64,000 bases of DNA from Ktedonobacter racemifer DSM 44963 (GCF_000178855.1 NZ_ADVG01000003.1:1922001-1986000); one strand, 5' to 3'. Shown: positions 51,957-61,085, counted from the stretch's first letter. Notes: generated by a model from the sequence alone, not told the origin. Program-made: numbers and translations.

Positions 51957-52035
51957 TGAACACGTGTGTGAACGAGGGCAATGCACAGCCCCTCGGCTCT
52001 TTGGGGGAAAATACCAAAATTTTGTATTTTATAAA
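51957..52035. repeat. Dispersed repeat A, copy 2
   Basis: Aligns with 640-735: TGAACACGTGTGTGAACGA, a GGCTCTTTGGGGG block and TACCAAAATTTTGTA at 52012-52026. Identity is roughly two thirds outside the core. It is followed closely by the 130-bp inverted-repeat element at 52057. Confidence 0.5.
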
Positions 52036-52056
52036 TAGTGTAATTATCCCCTTAAC

Positions 52057-52186
52057 GCCTGTCGTTTACCCACGATTTACAAAGGGAGCTTGAGCACAGA
52101 TCGCTCCCATTGAAAAGAAAAGCCTATCAACAGCATTCCCAAACTCACGCATGATAGCAATTGTTACATGTGGGTAAACGACAGGC
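52057..52186. repeat. 130-bp element with 16-bp terminal inverted repeats
   Basis: GCCTGTCGTTTACCCA (52057-52072) and its exact complement (52171-52186) flank about 98 bases of non-coding DNA. The outer bases AACGCCTGTCG recur at 63174-63184. It has the look of a small non-autonomous transposon or IS-end pair. The rest of the gap (52187-52617) holds nothing I recognise. Confidence 0.55.
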
Positions 52187-52617
52187 ATTGATTCCGGAGC
52201 TTGCCCCTGCATGTATGCATGGGGGTCTGGTGACGAAACGAGCTATTGATCTCAGCGGAGAAAACTAAAGACTTAGGACTGGCCTACGATGACAGCCCTT
52301 TTTGGGACAAAGATTTTGCTGTTCGCTTATTCGCGAGAGCCCGCAATTGCCTCTCAAGCACTTGAATCCAGAGAGGAAATCTCATCTCTTTTCAGCAGGT
52401 TCTTCTTCCTTGACTCGCACGAGGATGGGAAGTGAGAGCGCTGGCGAAGAAGAGCTGACGCTCTTTCTCTTGGATATGGTTTACGCTTGAAAATCTCTTC
52501 TTAGTTGTTTCTGCCCAAGAGAAAAATGAGTGATCAACAAACTGTCCCGCTCAAAAATGGCTTCTCATCAAAGCACCTACCTTGATCTTTAGATCTCTCT
52601 GCCGAGATCAATAAAAG

Positions 52618-54009
52618 TTAGTGCCTGAAGTTCGAGTGCTCCTGCTTAGGCAGATAGCCTGGCTGAGCAGCGAAGAAGCGGAGATGCCGCTGAATATCGT
52701 TCAGCAGAAGATCCGCCAGATCGCGGCTGAAGCCCTCTTTGACGACCACGCGCAGGACCGCGAGATCCTCGCGGTTGGCGGGGAACGTGTAGGCTGGAAC
52801 GAGCCAGCCTCGGTCACGCAGGCGTTCAGAGAGATCAAAGACGGTAAAGTTGGTGGGCTCCTTGAGTGCAAAGGCAAAAACGGGAATATCGCTACCGTCG
52901 CTGATAAGCTTGAAGGGTCCCAACTTTGCGATCTCACCGGACAGATAGAGTGCCACCTCCTGACAAGCTTTATGAATACGCGTATAGCCTTTGCGTCCCA
53001 ACCGCAGGAAATTGTAATATTGCGCGACGACCTGGTTGCCGGGACGAGAGAAATTGATAGCAAAGGTCGGTATATCTCCCCCCAGATAGTTGACGGAGAA
53101 AACCAGATCCTGAGGAAGATCCTCTTTGGTACGCCAGATGATCCAGCCCACGCCCGGATAGACCAGTCCGTATTTGTGACCCGAGGTGTTAATCGACTTC
53201 ACCCTCGGCACGCGGAAGTCCCAGGCCAGATCAGGCTGTAAAAACGGCGCAACGAAGCCGCCGCTCGCGCCATCCACGTGGATGGGAATATCCAGGCCCT
53301 TTTCCTTTTGCAGGGCGTCAAGCGCGTCATTCACCTCCTGTACAGGCTCGTAGCTACCATCAAAGGTGCTGCCCATAACCACGACCACTCCAATGGTGTT
53401 CTCATCGCAGAGCTTTACCGCTTCCTCCGCGCTCAGGTGATAACGCTCGCCCTCCAATGGCACAAAACGTGGCTCGATGTCCCAGTAACGACAGAATTTC
53501 TCCCAACAAACCTGCACGTTGATGCCCATGACCAGATTTGGCCTGTCCGTTGGCTTACCTGCGTCGCGCATTCGTTCGCGCCAGCGCCATTTGAGGGCCA
53601 TTCCGCCTAACATGGCTGCCTCGCTCGATCCGACGGTCGAGCAGCCCACCGCTTCCTCGTGCGAAGGCGAGTTCCACAGGCGCGACAGCATATTGACGCA
53701 GCGTAGCTCTAACTCGGCAGTCTGCGGGTACTCGTCCTTGTCGATCATGTTTTTATCGAAGGTCTCATTCATCAACTGGCGCGCTTCTGGTTCCATCCAG
53801 GTGGTGACAAATGTCGCCAGGTTTAAACGAGCATTGCCATCTAGCATAAGCTCATCGCGAATAACATTATAGGTGGTCTGAGGCGACATCTCGCCATCGG
53901 GAATCTCGTAACGCGGCAGGGGTTTGTCCAGACAGCGCTGACCATAGGTCGGGGCTAAAAGCTGATCGTCCTCGCTCAAATCATGCAGAGGAACCTTCTT
54001 GGAAAGCAT
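52618..54009 (-). CDS. gadB: Glutamate decarboxylase
   Basis: A 463-residue PLP-dependent decarboxylase converting glutamate to GABA and CO2. The full set of family blocks is present: NVIRDELMLDGNARLNLATF, VTTWMEPEARQLMNETFDKN, GCSTVGSSEAAMLGG, HVDGASGGFVAPF, and the PLP-lysine motif SINTSGHKYGLVYPGVGW. ATG 54009 (MLSKKVPLHD) has GAGAAGGAAC upstream; the open frame extends 14 codons further without family sequence. Length is normal (about 460). The gene stands alone, without a glutamate/GABA antiporter in view. It probably serves acid resistance or GABA metabolism. Confidence 0.95.
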   Translation of the reverse strand: MLSKKVPLHDLSEDDQLLAPTYGQRCLDKPLPRYEIPDGEMSPQTTYNVIRDELMLDGNARLNLATFVTTWMEPEARQLMNETFDKNMIDKDEYPQTAELELRCVNMLSRLWNSPSHEEAVGCSTVGSSEAAMLGGMALKWRWRERMRDAGKPTDRPNLVMGINVQVCWEKFCRYWDIEPRFVPLEGERYHLSAEEAVKLCDENTIGVVVVMGSTFDGSYEPVQEVNDALDALQKEKGLDIPIHVDGASGGFVAPFLQPDLAWDFRVPRVKSINTSGHKYGLVYPGVGWIIWRTKEDLPQDLVFSVNYLGGDIPTFAINFSRPGNQVVAQYYNFLRLGRKGYTRIHKACQEVALYLSGEIAKLGPFKLISDGSDIPVFAFALKEPTNFTVFDLSERLRDRGWLVPAYTFPANREDLAVLRVVVKEGFSRDLADLLLNDIQRHLRFFAAQPGYLPKQEHSNFRH

Positions 54010-54246
54010 ACCTTTGTTCCTTCTCTCCGTTTTTCTTTGGAAGCCATCCATTTGTGGATCGCGACAGATCGGCGGTGATCCTCTTAAATAGACGATCGTT
54101 GATACTGCTTCTATTCTATCAACAAACCGCCTCTGAAGGGCGTCCCACAGGAGAGATCCGTGGGTGCCTCCCAGCCCTTATTCGCTGTTGTCCACCAGGG
54201 CGCTTTCTGTGCGGTGCGAGAGGGATTATCGCCATGGGCGGACATC

Positions 54247-54301
54247 GTAATCCGCTGGCGCCCGGCGGCTTTGCCGTCAATTTGGCGTCAAATTTGGTGA
54301 G
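54247..54301 (+). repeat. Dispersed repeat B, copy 1
   Basis: About 55 bases (GTAATCCGCTGGCGCCCGGC...) that match 60955-61010 at roughly 75 percent. Both copies read as a short peptide, NPLAPGGFAVNLASN here and NLLASSGFAVSLMSK there, so they are probably decayed ends of the same transposase-type gene. The rest of the gap 54010-54874 holds nothing recognisable. Confidence 0.5.
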
Positions 54302-54874
54302 GTGAAGGTGTGCTCTCCCAACGATTTCTGCAGAGTCTGGGGCAACCTTCTCGACTTGGCAACAGTATTATTCTGAAACGTCGTAAGAAAGCTCTTCGGT
54401 AATTTTCATGCGGAGTGGTGCGCTGCGCCAGCAGCGCATGACGTTTCAGACAAAGCACGGAGCCATTTTATCGCGACTTTGACACAAAATTACCATCCTC
54501 AAGCTGTATCGGCGTTACAGGAATTTTAACTAAATAGTTGGATATGTTCAGATTAAGTGAACATGTTTTGCTAAGTGCGATTAGTTACAATTTGCCTGTT
54601 TCTCGCATGTATCTACTTGGTGTTGGATGATAGTGATGATGCCCGGTTTTTCTTTGGTGGCTTGGTTACTATATGCTGGCCGAAACGTCCGGCGTGCAAA
54701 TACTTGGGACGATAGACACAGTGCCGTTCACCTATAAGCAAACATAGACAAAACTCTGAAAAGATTCTATATTGTTGAGTGTAACAGGTGGAAGCAGTAT
54801 ACAAGCGCACTGAAGAAAATCGTGTCTCTGTATGCTGATCGACAAACGATATTATTTTTAAGGAGTTGTAGACT

Positions 54875-55360
54875 GTGGGTGTTACTGGATCTTCATCACG
54901 TCGTGAATACAAAGGACGAAATAGCACACTATTTATCACTGATACAGGGGTAATTATTCAGGAAATCAGACGTGCATTTAAGCCTAAAATTGGCGAAATT
55001 ACAATTCCATTTAAAAGTATTGTAGAAGTGCATTTTCGGAAGCCCGGTTTCGGGACTGAGGGCTATATTGATTTGAGGATAGCTGGTACACCAAATTACA
55101 GTTCTCGGATCAGACGCACTCATATTGTTACTTTCAAAGGTAAAAAGATGACTACTTTGTTTGAAGAGGCAAAGTCATTAATTGAGCAGCAAATTGCTAA
55201 AAGTGTAAATAGCGACCAAATTGCTCCTCAGAAAGCTCAAACAGGATCGAACGACGTTGTGAGTCAGCTTGAAAGATTGGCTACGTTGAAAAACAAAGGT
55301 ATTCTTACTGAGGCGGAATTTCAAGCACAAAAACAGAAAATATTGGCTGGGAAATTTTAG
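54875..55360 (+). CDS. PH-like/SHOCT-domain protein
   Basis: A 161-residue soluble protein. The first ~105 residues look like a bacterial PH-like fold (GRNSTLFITDTGVIIQEIRR, IPFKSIVEVHFRKPG, RRTHIVTFKGKK). The last 30 form a SHOCT domain (VSQLERLATLKNKGILTEAE and FQAQKQKILAGKF). SHOCT domains are short oligomerisation modules at protein ends. The start is GTG 54875 with AAGGAG 9 bases before it. The gene and its surroundings are visibly more AT-rich than the flanking metabolic genes, suggesting acquisition. Function unknown. Confidence 0.85.
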   Translation: MGVTGSSSRREYKGRNSTLFITDTGVIIQEIRRAFKPKIGEITIPFKSIVEVHFRKPGFGTEGYIDLRIAGTPNYSSRIRRTHIVTFKGKKMTTLFEEAKSLIEQQIAKSVNSDQIAPQKAQTGSNDVVSQLERLATLKNKGILTEAEFQAQKQKILAGKF

Positions 55361-55479
55361 GTTTTTGGGATTCTGGCTCATAGTCGATCTTAATAAAATA
55401 CTTAAAAACATTTAGCCATGCGATAAATAGAATATGAGCCAGTTGGTAGCTGATTTTTCTCCTTTCTCCTCTGGCCTAC

Positions 55480-55520
55480 AATATGGGCCTAGCTGCCTCC
55501 TTGCGGCTGGTGCCCATATT
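55480..55520. terminator. Inverted repeat after SHOCT gene
   Basis: AATATGGGC (55480-55488) and GCCCATATT (55512-55520) flank an inner GC-rich stem (AGCTGCC...GGCTGGT). It may terminate the SHOCT gene transcript, 120 bases upstream. Confidence 0.4.
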
Positions 55521-55588
55521 CACTGACACATGAGTGAAGAAACGTGGATGCTGAACATTTCTCTGCCCAGAATTGAGTATGTATTATT

Positions 55589-55864
55589 TTGGACTGTTAT
55601 GGAGGTTTCGCGGATGGTGGCTATCTGTGTTTCTTCGATCTTGGCGGCACGATTGGCTATGCGTTGGAGTGCTACATTTCTAGCAATCTCGATGAGATTG
55701 AGTCTAAGCTTGTAAAGACGCCATCTAATGAGCAGTATTACGCAGAGCTTACCGCTGCCGAGTTAGCGCTAGATGACCTGTTGGGAGCGTTTATGGAACA
55801 AGGCTATCAAACGGGGATGAAAAAGCGCCTGGAAGAGATCAAAATGCTGCGCCGACATCTTTGA
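55589..55864 (+). CDS. Small hypothetical acidic protein, possibly truncated
   Basis: A 91-residue frame starting at TTG 55589 (LDCYGGFADGGYLCFFDLGG, then YISSNLDEIESKLV and LDDLLGAFMEQGYQTGMKKR). An in-frame stop lies only 15 bases upstream and no clear ribosome binding site is seen, so the protein may lack its original N-terminus. It overlaps the next small gene by 4 bases, which supports expression as a pair. It belongs to no family I recognise; size and composition are similar to immunity-type proteins, but that is speculative. Confidence 0.5.
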   Translation: MDCYGGFADGGYLCFFDLGGTIGYALECYISSNLDEIESKLVKTPSNEQYYAELTAAELALDDLLGAFMEQGYQTGMKKRLEEIKMLRRHL

Positions 55865-56049
55865 AAATTGATCACGTATGGGTACTCCCTGGCGATCTGG
55901 ATGATCTGGTAGAGCGTGTTCATCCTCTTGCTAATTATGATGCCTATGAGAGCGAAGAGGAAGCCGAGGCAAATGCCCCTGCCTTCGACCTAAATAATCC
56001 CGAGCATTGCATAGCCTTGAAGGATCGTCTTTGGGACCTCAGTTGCTAA
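55861..56049 (+). CDS. Small hypothetical acidic protein
   Basis: A 62-residue acidic protein (MKIDHVWVLPGDLDDLVERV, YDAYESEEEAEANAPAFDL). TTG 55861 overlaps the stop of the preceding gene in a TTGA, the arrangement of translationally coupled genes. There are no domains or membrane segments. It could be the detached C-terminal part of a once longer protein formed with the preceding frame. Confidence 0.4.
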   Translation: MKIDHVWVLPGDLDDLVERVHPLANYDAYESEEEAEANAPAFDLNNPEHCIALKDRLWDLSC

Positions 56050-56110
56050 GCGTGCCAGTTAATGAGCGAGAGAGGTTTCAACTACAGGTTTAGAAAGGAT
56101 CTAAAGAACC

Positions 56111-56758
56111 GTGCAATCGTTTACCATGAACAAAACGCCCTGGGTGGCATTTAGCACCTTCAGTGATACCGTCGGACTTATTTACCCTGAGAAAGCAGAC
56201 AAAGGCCGTTTGGCTCCTGGCGAGTATGTGGCTTTGCCTCCCTATTGGTATCGTATACAAGAAGATACATGTAATCTGATTTATCTCGGTAAAACAAGCC
56301 AACCAGGATACAATGAACAAGAGATGCGATTAGAGTTGGCTACCCTCACCGATAGTGAGATTAATCCGCATCTGGCGATGGGAGATCTGGTAATTCCTGT
56401 CATTCATATTATCGACCAGCAAACATCTGACAGAGGAACGCTCTGGCAGCCAGGACGTGACCAGCGCAAGGGCGATTACTATCAGGTCGATGATAACCTT
56501 TATCAAGTGGGCAATGGGGGTCGCCTCAAGTTTATCGGTAAAAATATTTTCGAGACGAGTTATGAAGACTTTGCGCAAGGATTTACTCGCTTAACAGGTT
56601 TGCCCGTCATCGATGGAAACGACAGGAAGTCTGGTTACAACCTCACTCGTGTGAAATCGAAAGCGGACTTTGACCATCTGCTTGCAGTAATGCCTCTTCA
56701 AGAGCGTCCGCGATTTATACAAGAATATTCCAGACAGTTTGGCCCTCCACCCAGGTAA
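56111..56758 (+). CDS. Hypothetical protein
   Basis: A 215-residue soluble protein without a recognised domain. Residues about 10-60 are beta-rich (WVAFSTFSDTVGLIYPEKAD, GEYVALPPYWYRI); the C-terminal part is more helical (RVKSKADFDHLLAVMPLQER). GTG 56111 has AAAGGA about 12 bases upstream; ATG 56126 is an alternative start. It lies in the AT-richer small-gene island between the SHOCT and HEAT-repeat genes. It could be a toxin-system or phage-derived accessory gene, but no evidence supports a function. Confidence 0.55.
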   Translation: MQSFTMNKTPWVAFSTFSDTVGLIYPEKADKGRLAPGEYVALPPYWYRIQEDTCNLIYLGKTSQPGYNEQEMRLELATLTDSEINPHLAMGDLVIPVIHIIDQQTSDRGTLWQPGRDQRKGDYYQVDDNLYQVGNGGRLKFIGKNIFETSYEDFAQGFTRLTGLPVIDGNDRKSGYNLTRVKSKADFDHLLAVMPLQERPRFIQEYSRQFGPPPR

Positions 56759-56961
56759 ACGCCGGACCGTTTGATCTGCACAATCTGCCTACTATACTGC
56801 GCTAACCAACTGGATCTGGCATGAGCACGCTCGCTAAACGCATAAGAACGCGGCTGGTGCCGGGTCCGACTGATCTGGCGGTGGCGTACAGGGGAAGATA
56901 AACGCAAGGACGGGCAACATTGCCAATTTTAGATACGCTTTAAGGATATGAAAGGACAAAT

Positions 56962-57477
56962 ATGAGCTCATATGCTTCCAGAGATAAAGAACTTGTGTAT
57001 GGTGACTCAGACGCTGGATTCCTTGTCTTTATGCAAAGGGACCTCGCCGAACTATATGCTGCATTGGCAAAATCCAAAACATGGGGGGAACTTAAGGTCA
57101 GTGTAGCAGCCGATATCTACCAGGAGGCAGTCGAAAGAGCATTTTGGATTACGGAGGAAGCTTACGAGTCTCAAGCAATGCCTTTACCCGAAGATGCTTT
57201 TGATCTTTATGACGTTTCAGATTATGTTGGCACTGACTGGCCTCCATATCCTATTCAGGAAATGCTTGAGTGGATGCCTGCTGATATCCAGCAGCAATAT
57301 GGCGAAGTTCAAGACACCATGTTTGATGGCCCTCAGTTGATAATTGATACTGAACACAAACTCGAAATTGTGAGTGCACTTGAAAAGCAAGGGTACGTGT
57401 GCATCGAAGATGATTTATTAGCTCGCATAGCTATACGTAACTCCTCCTCATCAGTATATGAACAAAAATGGGCTTAA
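56962..57477 (+). CDS. Hypothetical acidic protein
   Basis: A 171-residue, acidic, probably soluble protein (MSSYASRDKELVYGDSDAGF, DLAELYAALAKSKTWGELKV, PIQEMLEWMPADIQQQYGEV). No domain is recognised. GGATATGAAAGGACAAAT precedes the ATG and provides a ribosome binding site. The next gene starts 49 bases after this stop (57527), so the pair may be co-transcribed. Confidence 0.65.
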   Translation: MSSYASRDKELVYGDSDAGFLVFMQRDLAELYAALAKSKTWGELKVSVAADIYQEAVERAFWITEEAYESQAMPLPEDAFDLYDVSDYVGTDWPPYPIQEMLEWMPADIQQQYGEVQDTMFDGPQLIIDTEHKLEIVSALEKQGYVCIEDDLLARIAIRNSSSSVYEQKWA

Positions 57478-57526
57478 TATTATTAAGCGCAAACGTACAA
57501 CGTTGGAAGTAAGGAGAGACGTGAAT

Positions 57527-58108
57527 ATGAACGAAGAAGAGTTCCAGACAGCATTTGAGCAGCTTGCTGAGCAAGTCCAATCGCTCAATTTACGTGTGCT
57601 TGAGTTAGAGCAGGTGTCGAGGAAAAACCAGGAACTGGCAAACCTGGCATTCGATGTGGCACTTGCGAGCCCCTCGGGGGCAGTGGAGGCTTGGGCAAAA
57701 GGGGTGATGAATCCATCGAATTCAGTGGATATTGTGAGCGCATTGGTGAATGGCTATTTGCGGCAGATTGATCGTTACTTTGGCGACTACGCGAGTGACC
57801 CTCACGAAACAATGAACAAAACCTTTACTAATGACGACACCAACCCTCGCTATTGTTGGGATCAGGCAACCCTTTGGATCGAGACGGCGTTGGAACAATA
57901 TGCAAACAATCTCCCCACTCATCCTGTTGGGGAGGATGAGCCTCTCATCCCGATAGAACTGCTACTCATTCAGAAAAGGTTGGCAAAGTACTTGCCCAGA
58001 ATTGAGCAATGGGAGCAAGAATGGAAACAATGGCTAGAAAAGCGAGCAGAATCGAAACGCCGTTATTTCCAGAGGATGAAGGGGGAAAACATTGATTCTG
58101 CTAGATGA
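57527..58108 (+). CDS. Hypothetical protein with N-terminal coiled coil
   Basis: A 193-residue protein. The first ~40 residues form a coiled coil (FEQLAEQVQSLNLRVLELEQ), then a helical body with YCWDQATLWIETALEQYAN and a charged Trp-rich C-terminus (RIEQWEQEWKQWLEKRAESK). ATG 57527 has AAGGAG 10 bases upstream; the frame opens earlier, at 57458, inside the previous gene. No family is recognised. It may function together with the preceding small protein. Confidence 0.65.
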   Translation: MNEEEFQTAFEQLAEQVQSLNLRVLELEQVSRKNQELANLAFDVALASPSGAVEAWAKGVMNPSNSVDIVSALVNGYLRQIDRYFGDYASDPHETMNKTFTNDDTNPRYCWDQATLWIETALEQYANNLPTHPVGEDEPLIPIELLLIQKRLAKYLPRIEQWEQEWKQWLEKRAESKRRYFQRMKGENIDSAR

Positions 58109-58520
58109 AAGATGTAACCAACCGGCTCTTTTCATTGTTAAGACGATTTGCTTCAACATTGCTAGACTCATATGCTGAGATCTTCCCGGCATGAAATGCT
58201 TGCTCTGTGCGAGGCAAACGGATATACTCAATGGGAAGAGCGCATGAACGTGAGCGGAGACTGCGAGAAGGGAAAGAACGCACCGTGTTGGACTGCCTGG
58301 TGTTTGCAAAACAGGATTCCTACGGAGACCAAAGCCTCTATTGAGCGTATTTGTTCGTCACATTTCCCGTCCCTTCGGTCCAACAAACAAAAGATGCACA
58401 TTGTGTGTGATCAATGTCGGAATTCCGTAGGGACAGAGCCGGGCTCTGCCCGAGGTCACCTCACCACCTACGTTACTGCCTATTGGGATGGATCGTATCA
58501 TTTTGATAACTGGGGCAACA
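58109..58520. other. Intergenic region without recognisable gene
   Basis: About 410 bases. Plus-strand frames here give Cys-rich nonsense-like peptides, and no ribosome binding site, hairpin terminator or known RNA was identified. It may contain the promoter of the HEAT-repeat gene. Confidence 0.3.
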
Positions 58521-59507
58521 ATGTTAGAAAACCTCTCATCTGTTGACTGGGGCATACTCACCCACGCTTATGGTAAAGCGGATGACGTGCCACAACTGCT
58601 TCGAAATCTTGCCTCTCATGATGAAGAGGTTCGCAAAGTGGCTCTGAGATCGCTCTATGGCACTATTTATCATCAAGGAACTGTCTATCAAGCGTCAGCT
58701 TACGCTGTACCGTTTCTTCTTGAATTGGTGCAACAGGAAGAGGTCCAGGAGCGTGAGAGTATTCTTTCTCTGCTCGCTGATCTTGCAAGAGGCGACGCAT
58801 ATCATCGTCAACATATGCGGATCTATACTGATGAAGAAAAACACGATCCCTCTTTTCAAAAGCAGTTAGAAGAAGAAGTCTTCGAGGTAGATTGCACTCA
58901 TCAGGCAGTCAAAGATGGAATCCCCCTTTATCTGGAACTTCTTGCCCATCAAGAGGTGAAGATCCGAACGAATGCCATCTACCTCTTGAGTTACTTTCGC
59001 AGCGAGGCCGCTCAATTGGTGCCACAACTGTCTACACGTTTTCAGTATGAGAGGGATCAAGGGGTGTATGCTTGCCTTCTCTACAGTGTGGGGATACTGA
59101 TCAAGGATCAAAGTGTAGCCTATCCCGACGCCTTTCATCTGCTGGAGCAGTCTCTCGAGAAGGGAGAGACTGACCCCATCCGTGTGGCAGCTGCGATGGC
59201 ATTGATACGAACAGGAAGCCGGTCGTTCTCTTCTCGCGTTCTTGATGTCATATTGGAAGCAATCATGCATCCCGAGACGGTTGAGAACGTCTATAAGGAA
59301 CTTCCCTGGGTAGAGGATGGGTTTCTTTTTGAGGCGGTCATCTCGCTCTCTCAACTTCCTTCATCTTTCCATCACTCGCTTGTTGATCCTCGACTTATCG
59401 ATTTCCTTGAGACGGTGCGCGCTCAAGATGAGGAGACCCTGGATCAGATTGCGCTCGACCTTGCGCTGGATCTCCATTCGGAAATGGGTCTGGATCCCCA
59501 TTTTTGA
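58521..59507 (+). CDS. HEAT-repeat protein
   Basis: A 328-residue all-helical repeat protein. It starts MLENLSSVDWGILTHAYGKA, then VPQLLRNLASHDEEVRKVAL, YQASAYAVPFLLELVQQEEV, and further HEAT-like pairs (IPLYLELLAHQEVKIRTNAI, PIRVAAAMALIRTG). The VDWxxLTHAYGxAxDVPxLLRxLAS opening is characteristic of a HEAT family common in soil bacteria. ATG 58521 starts this motif; a GGGGC lies upstream, and the frame extends to 58488. It is probably a protein-interaction scaffold and stands in line with the WD40 gene about 120 bases downstream. Confidence 0.88.
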   Translation: MLENLSSVDWGILTHAYGKADDVPQLLRNLASHDEEVRKVALRSLYGTIYHQGTVYQASAYAVPFLLELVQQEEVQERESILSLLADLARGDAYHRQHMRIYTDEEKHDPSFQKQLEEEVFEVDCTHQAVKDGIPLYLELLAHQEVKIRTNAIYLLSYFRSEAAQLVPQLSTRFQYERDQGVYACLLYSVGILIKDQSVAYPDAFHLLEQSLEKGETDPIRVAAAMALIRTGSRSFSSRVLDVILEAIMHPETVENVYKELPWVEDGFLFEAVISLSQLPSSFHHSLVDPRLIDFLETVRAQDEETLDQIALDLALDLHSEMGLDPHF

Positions 59508-59627
59508 GCGACGATGCATGACTCTACTGCAACTGCATCCAACGAATGAGAGAAACACTGGCATTTTTACTATTATGCTGACGATACGTGATCGGCGGCA
59601 CAATGCAATGAACAAGGATGTGCTACG

Positions 59628-60539
59628 ATGGCTGTTTCTGGTCAGTCTCCTACTTGGAAGCCCCTGCGCACCCTCAGGGGCCATACCAAAAATATTTACA
59701 GTGTAGCCTTCAGTCCTGATGGGCACATCCTGGCTAGTGGCAGTGATGATAAGACCATCCGCCTCTGGAACCTTTACAGTCGCAAGACCTTGCACTCTCT
59801 CTCTGGCCATCCCCGCTCTGTTAGAGCTCTAGCCTTCAGTCCTGATGGACATATCCTGGCTAGTGGCGGTGATGATCCCATCATCCGCCTCTGGAATCCC
59901 TCCAACGGCCAACTCCTGTACACCCTTAACAGTCAGGCTGGCTTGGTTCACGGTGTGGCCTTCAGTCCTGATGGACGCATCCTGGCCGGTGGCTGCGCCG
60001 ATGCAACCATCCGCCTCTGGAATCCTCACAGCGGCCAACTCCTGAGTACTCTTCACGGTCATACCAGTTATGTTGAGAGTGTGGCCTTCAGTCCTGATGG
60101 ACGTATTCTGGCCAGTGGCTGCTCCGATGCAACCATCCGCCTCTGGAACCCTCATAGCGGCACGCTTCTGCATATCCTCAACGGCAATCCCCTCGCTGTT
60201 CATAGTGTGGCCTTCAGCCCCGATGGGCACATACTTGCCGGTGGCTGCGCCGATGCAACCATCCGCCTCTGGCACCCCTCCAGCGGCCAGTTCCTGCGCA
60301 CCCTCTCCGACCATCGCTGGGCCGTTGCCAGTGTGGCCTTCAGCCCCGATGGACATACTCTCGCTAGTGGCAGTTATGATAGAACCATCCGTCTTTGGAA
60401 CCCTTCCAGCGGTCGGCTCCTGCACACCCTTACCGGCCATGCCTTCGCTGTTTACAGTGTCGCGTGGAGTCCCGACGGACGTCTTCTTGCTCGTGGTAGT
60501 TACAATAAGACCATCAAAATGTGGAGAGAAGAACACTGA
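59628..60539 (+). CDS. Seven-bladed WD40 repeat protein
   Basis: A 303-residue protein made almost entirely of seven WD40 blades of 42 residues, each on the pattern LxGHxxxVxSVAFSPDG(H/R)ILASGxxDxTIRLWNPxSG. There is no extra domain, so it forms a single small beta-propeller. The nucleotide sequence repeats with a 126-base period; blocks such as GTGGCCTTCAGTCCTGATGG recur almost unchanged, which indicates recent amplification or conversion. ATG 59628 follows AAGGA about 11 bases upstream. It lies after the HEAT-repeat gene; both are scaffold-type proteins. Confidence 0.9.
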   Translation: MAVSGQSPTWKPLRTLRGHTKNIYSVAFSPDGHILASGSDDKTIRLWNLYSRKTLHSLSGHPRSVRALAFSPDGHILASGGDDPIIRLWNPSNGQLLYTLNSQAGLVHGVAFSPDGRILAGGCADATIRLWNPHSGQLLSTLHGHTSYVESVAFSPDGRILASGCSDATIRLWNPHSGTLLHILNGNPLAVHSVAFSPDGHILAGGCADATIRLWHPSSGQFLRTLSDHRWAVASVAFSPDGHTLASGSYDRTIRLWNPSSGRLLHTLTGHAFAVYSVAWSPDGRLLARGSYNKTIKMWREEH

Positions 60540-61085
60540 GTTGGCTTTTCTGGCGAAAATGGATACTCAATGCTTGTTATACAGCTCATACCCACTACCC
60601 TGCTCTTGGTGACAGCTAACACAGTGGATCCGGACTTGGTCGACGCTTAGCATGCTATTGTGTTCCCAATACCATGTCTTGCCACTGGCATCATTAACAA
60701 TGATAAAGTTGAGATAACGCTCAACATCATCAAGTATTATTGGTTGCTCGTACTAATATTCAATGTTGGCAGCATGGAGCTTATCCGCAATAATCCATTC
60801 TGATTTTAAATGCACAAGGTCACCACGCTCAGTACGACAGATCAGATTCCTATCCAGAAACACAGATTGGTTTTTAATACATATTTTAACCGGGCCCAAC
60901 GGCCTAAAAAGCTTGGTCATGCGTGAGGAGAACCAACGTTTCTCGGTACGCATAGTAATTTGCTGGCATCCAGTGGCTTTGCTGTCAGTTTGATGTCAAA
61001 GTGGTTGAATGGTGGATCCGGCAAATAGCTGCTTGCTCCTCACCCCTAAATTTAGTGGATGCGCCATTGATGGCACAGGAAATTG
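60540..61085. other. Intergenic region with dispersed repeat B, copy 2
   Basis: About 545 bases between the WD40 gene and the convergent DUF4268-type gene. Only 60955-61010 is recognisable, as a diverged copy of 54247-54301 (short frame NLLASSGFAVSLMSK). No other gene, RNA or clear terminator was identified. Confidence 0.4.

Noticed and set aside
58172..58546. Plus-strand frame of 124 codons
   Set aside because: Cys-rich, no ribosome binding site, overlaps the HEAT-repeat start, no recognisable domain.
59670..60530. Regular repeats considered as a CRISPR array
   Set aside because: Repeats are 126 bases, contiguous, and encode WD40 blades; no short repeat/spacer pattern and no cas genes.
59829..60536. 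Minus-strand open frame of 235 codons with repeats
   Set aside because: Antisense of the WD40 repeats; its periodicity is a by-product of the 126-base units.
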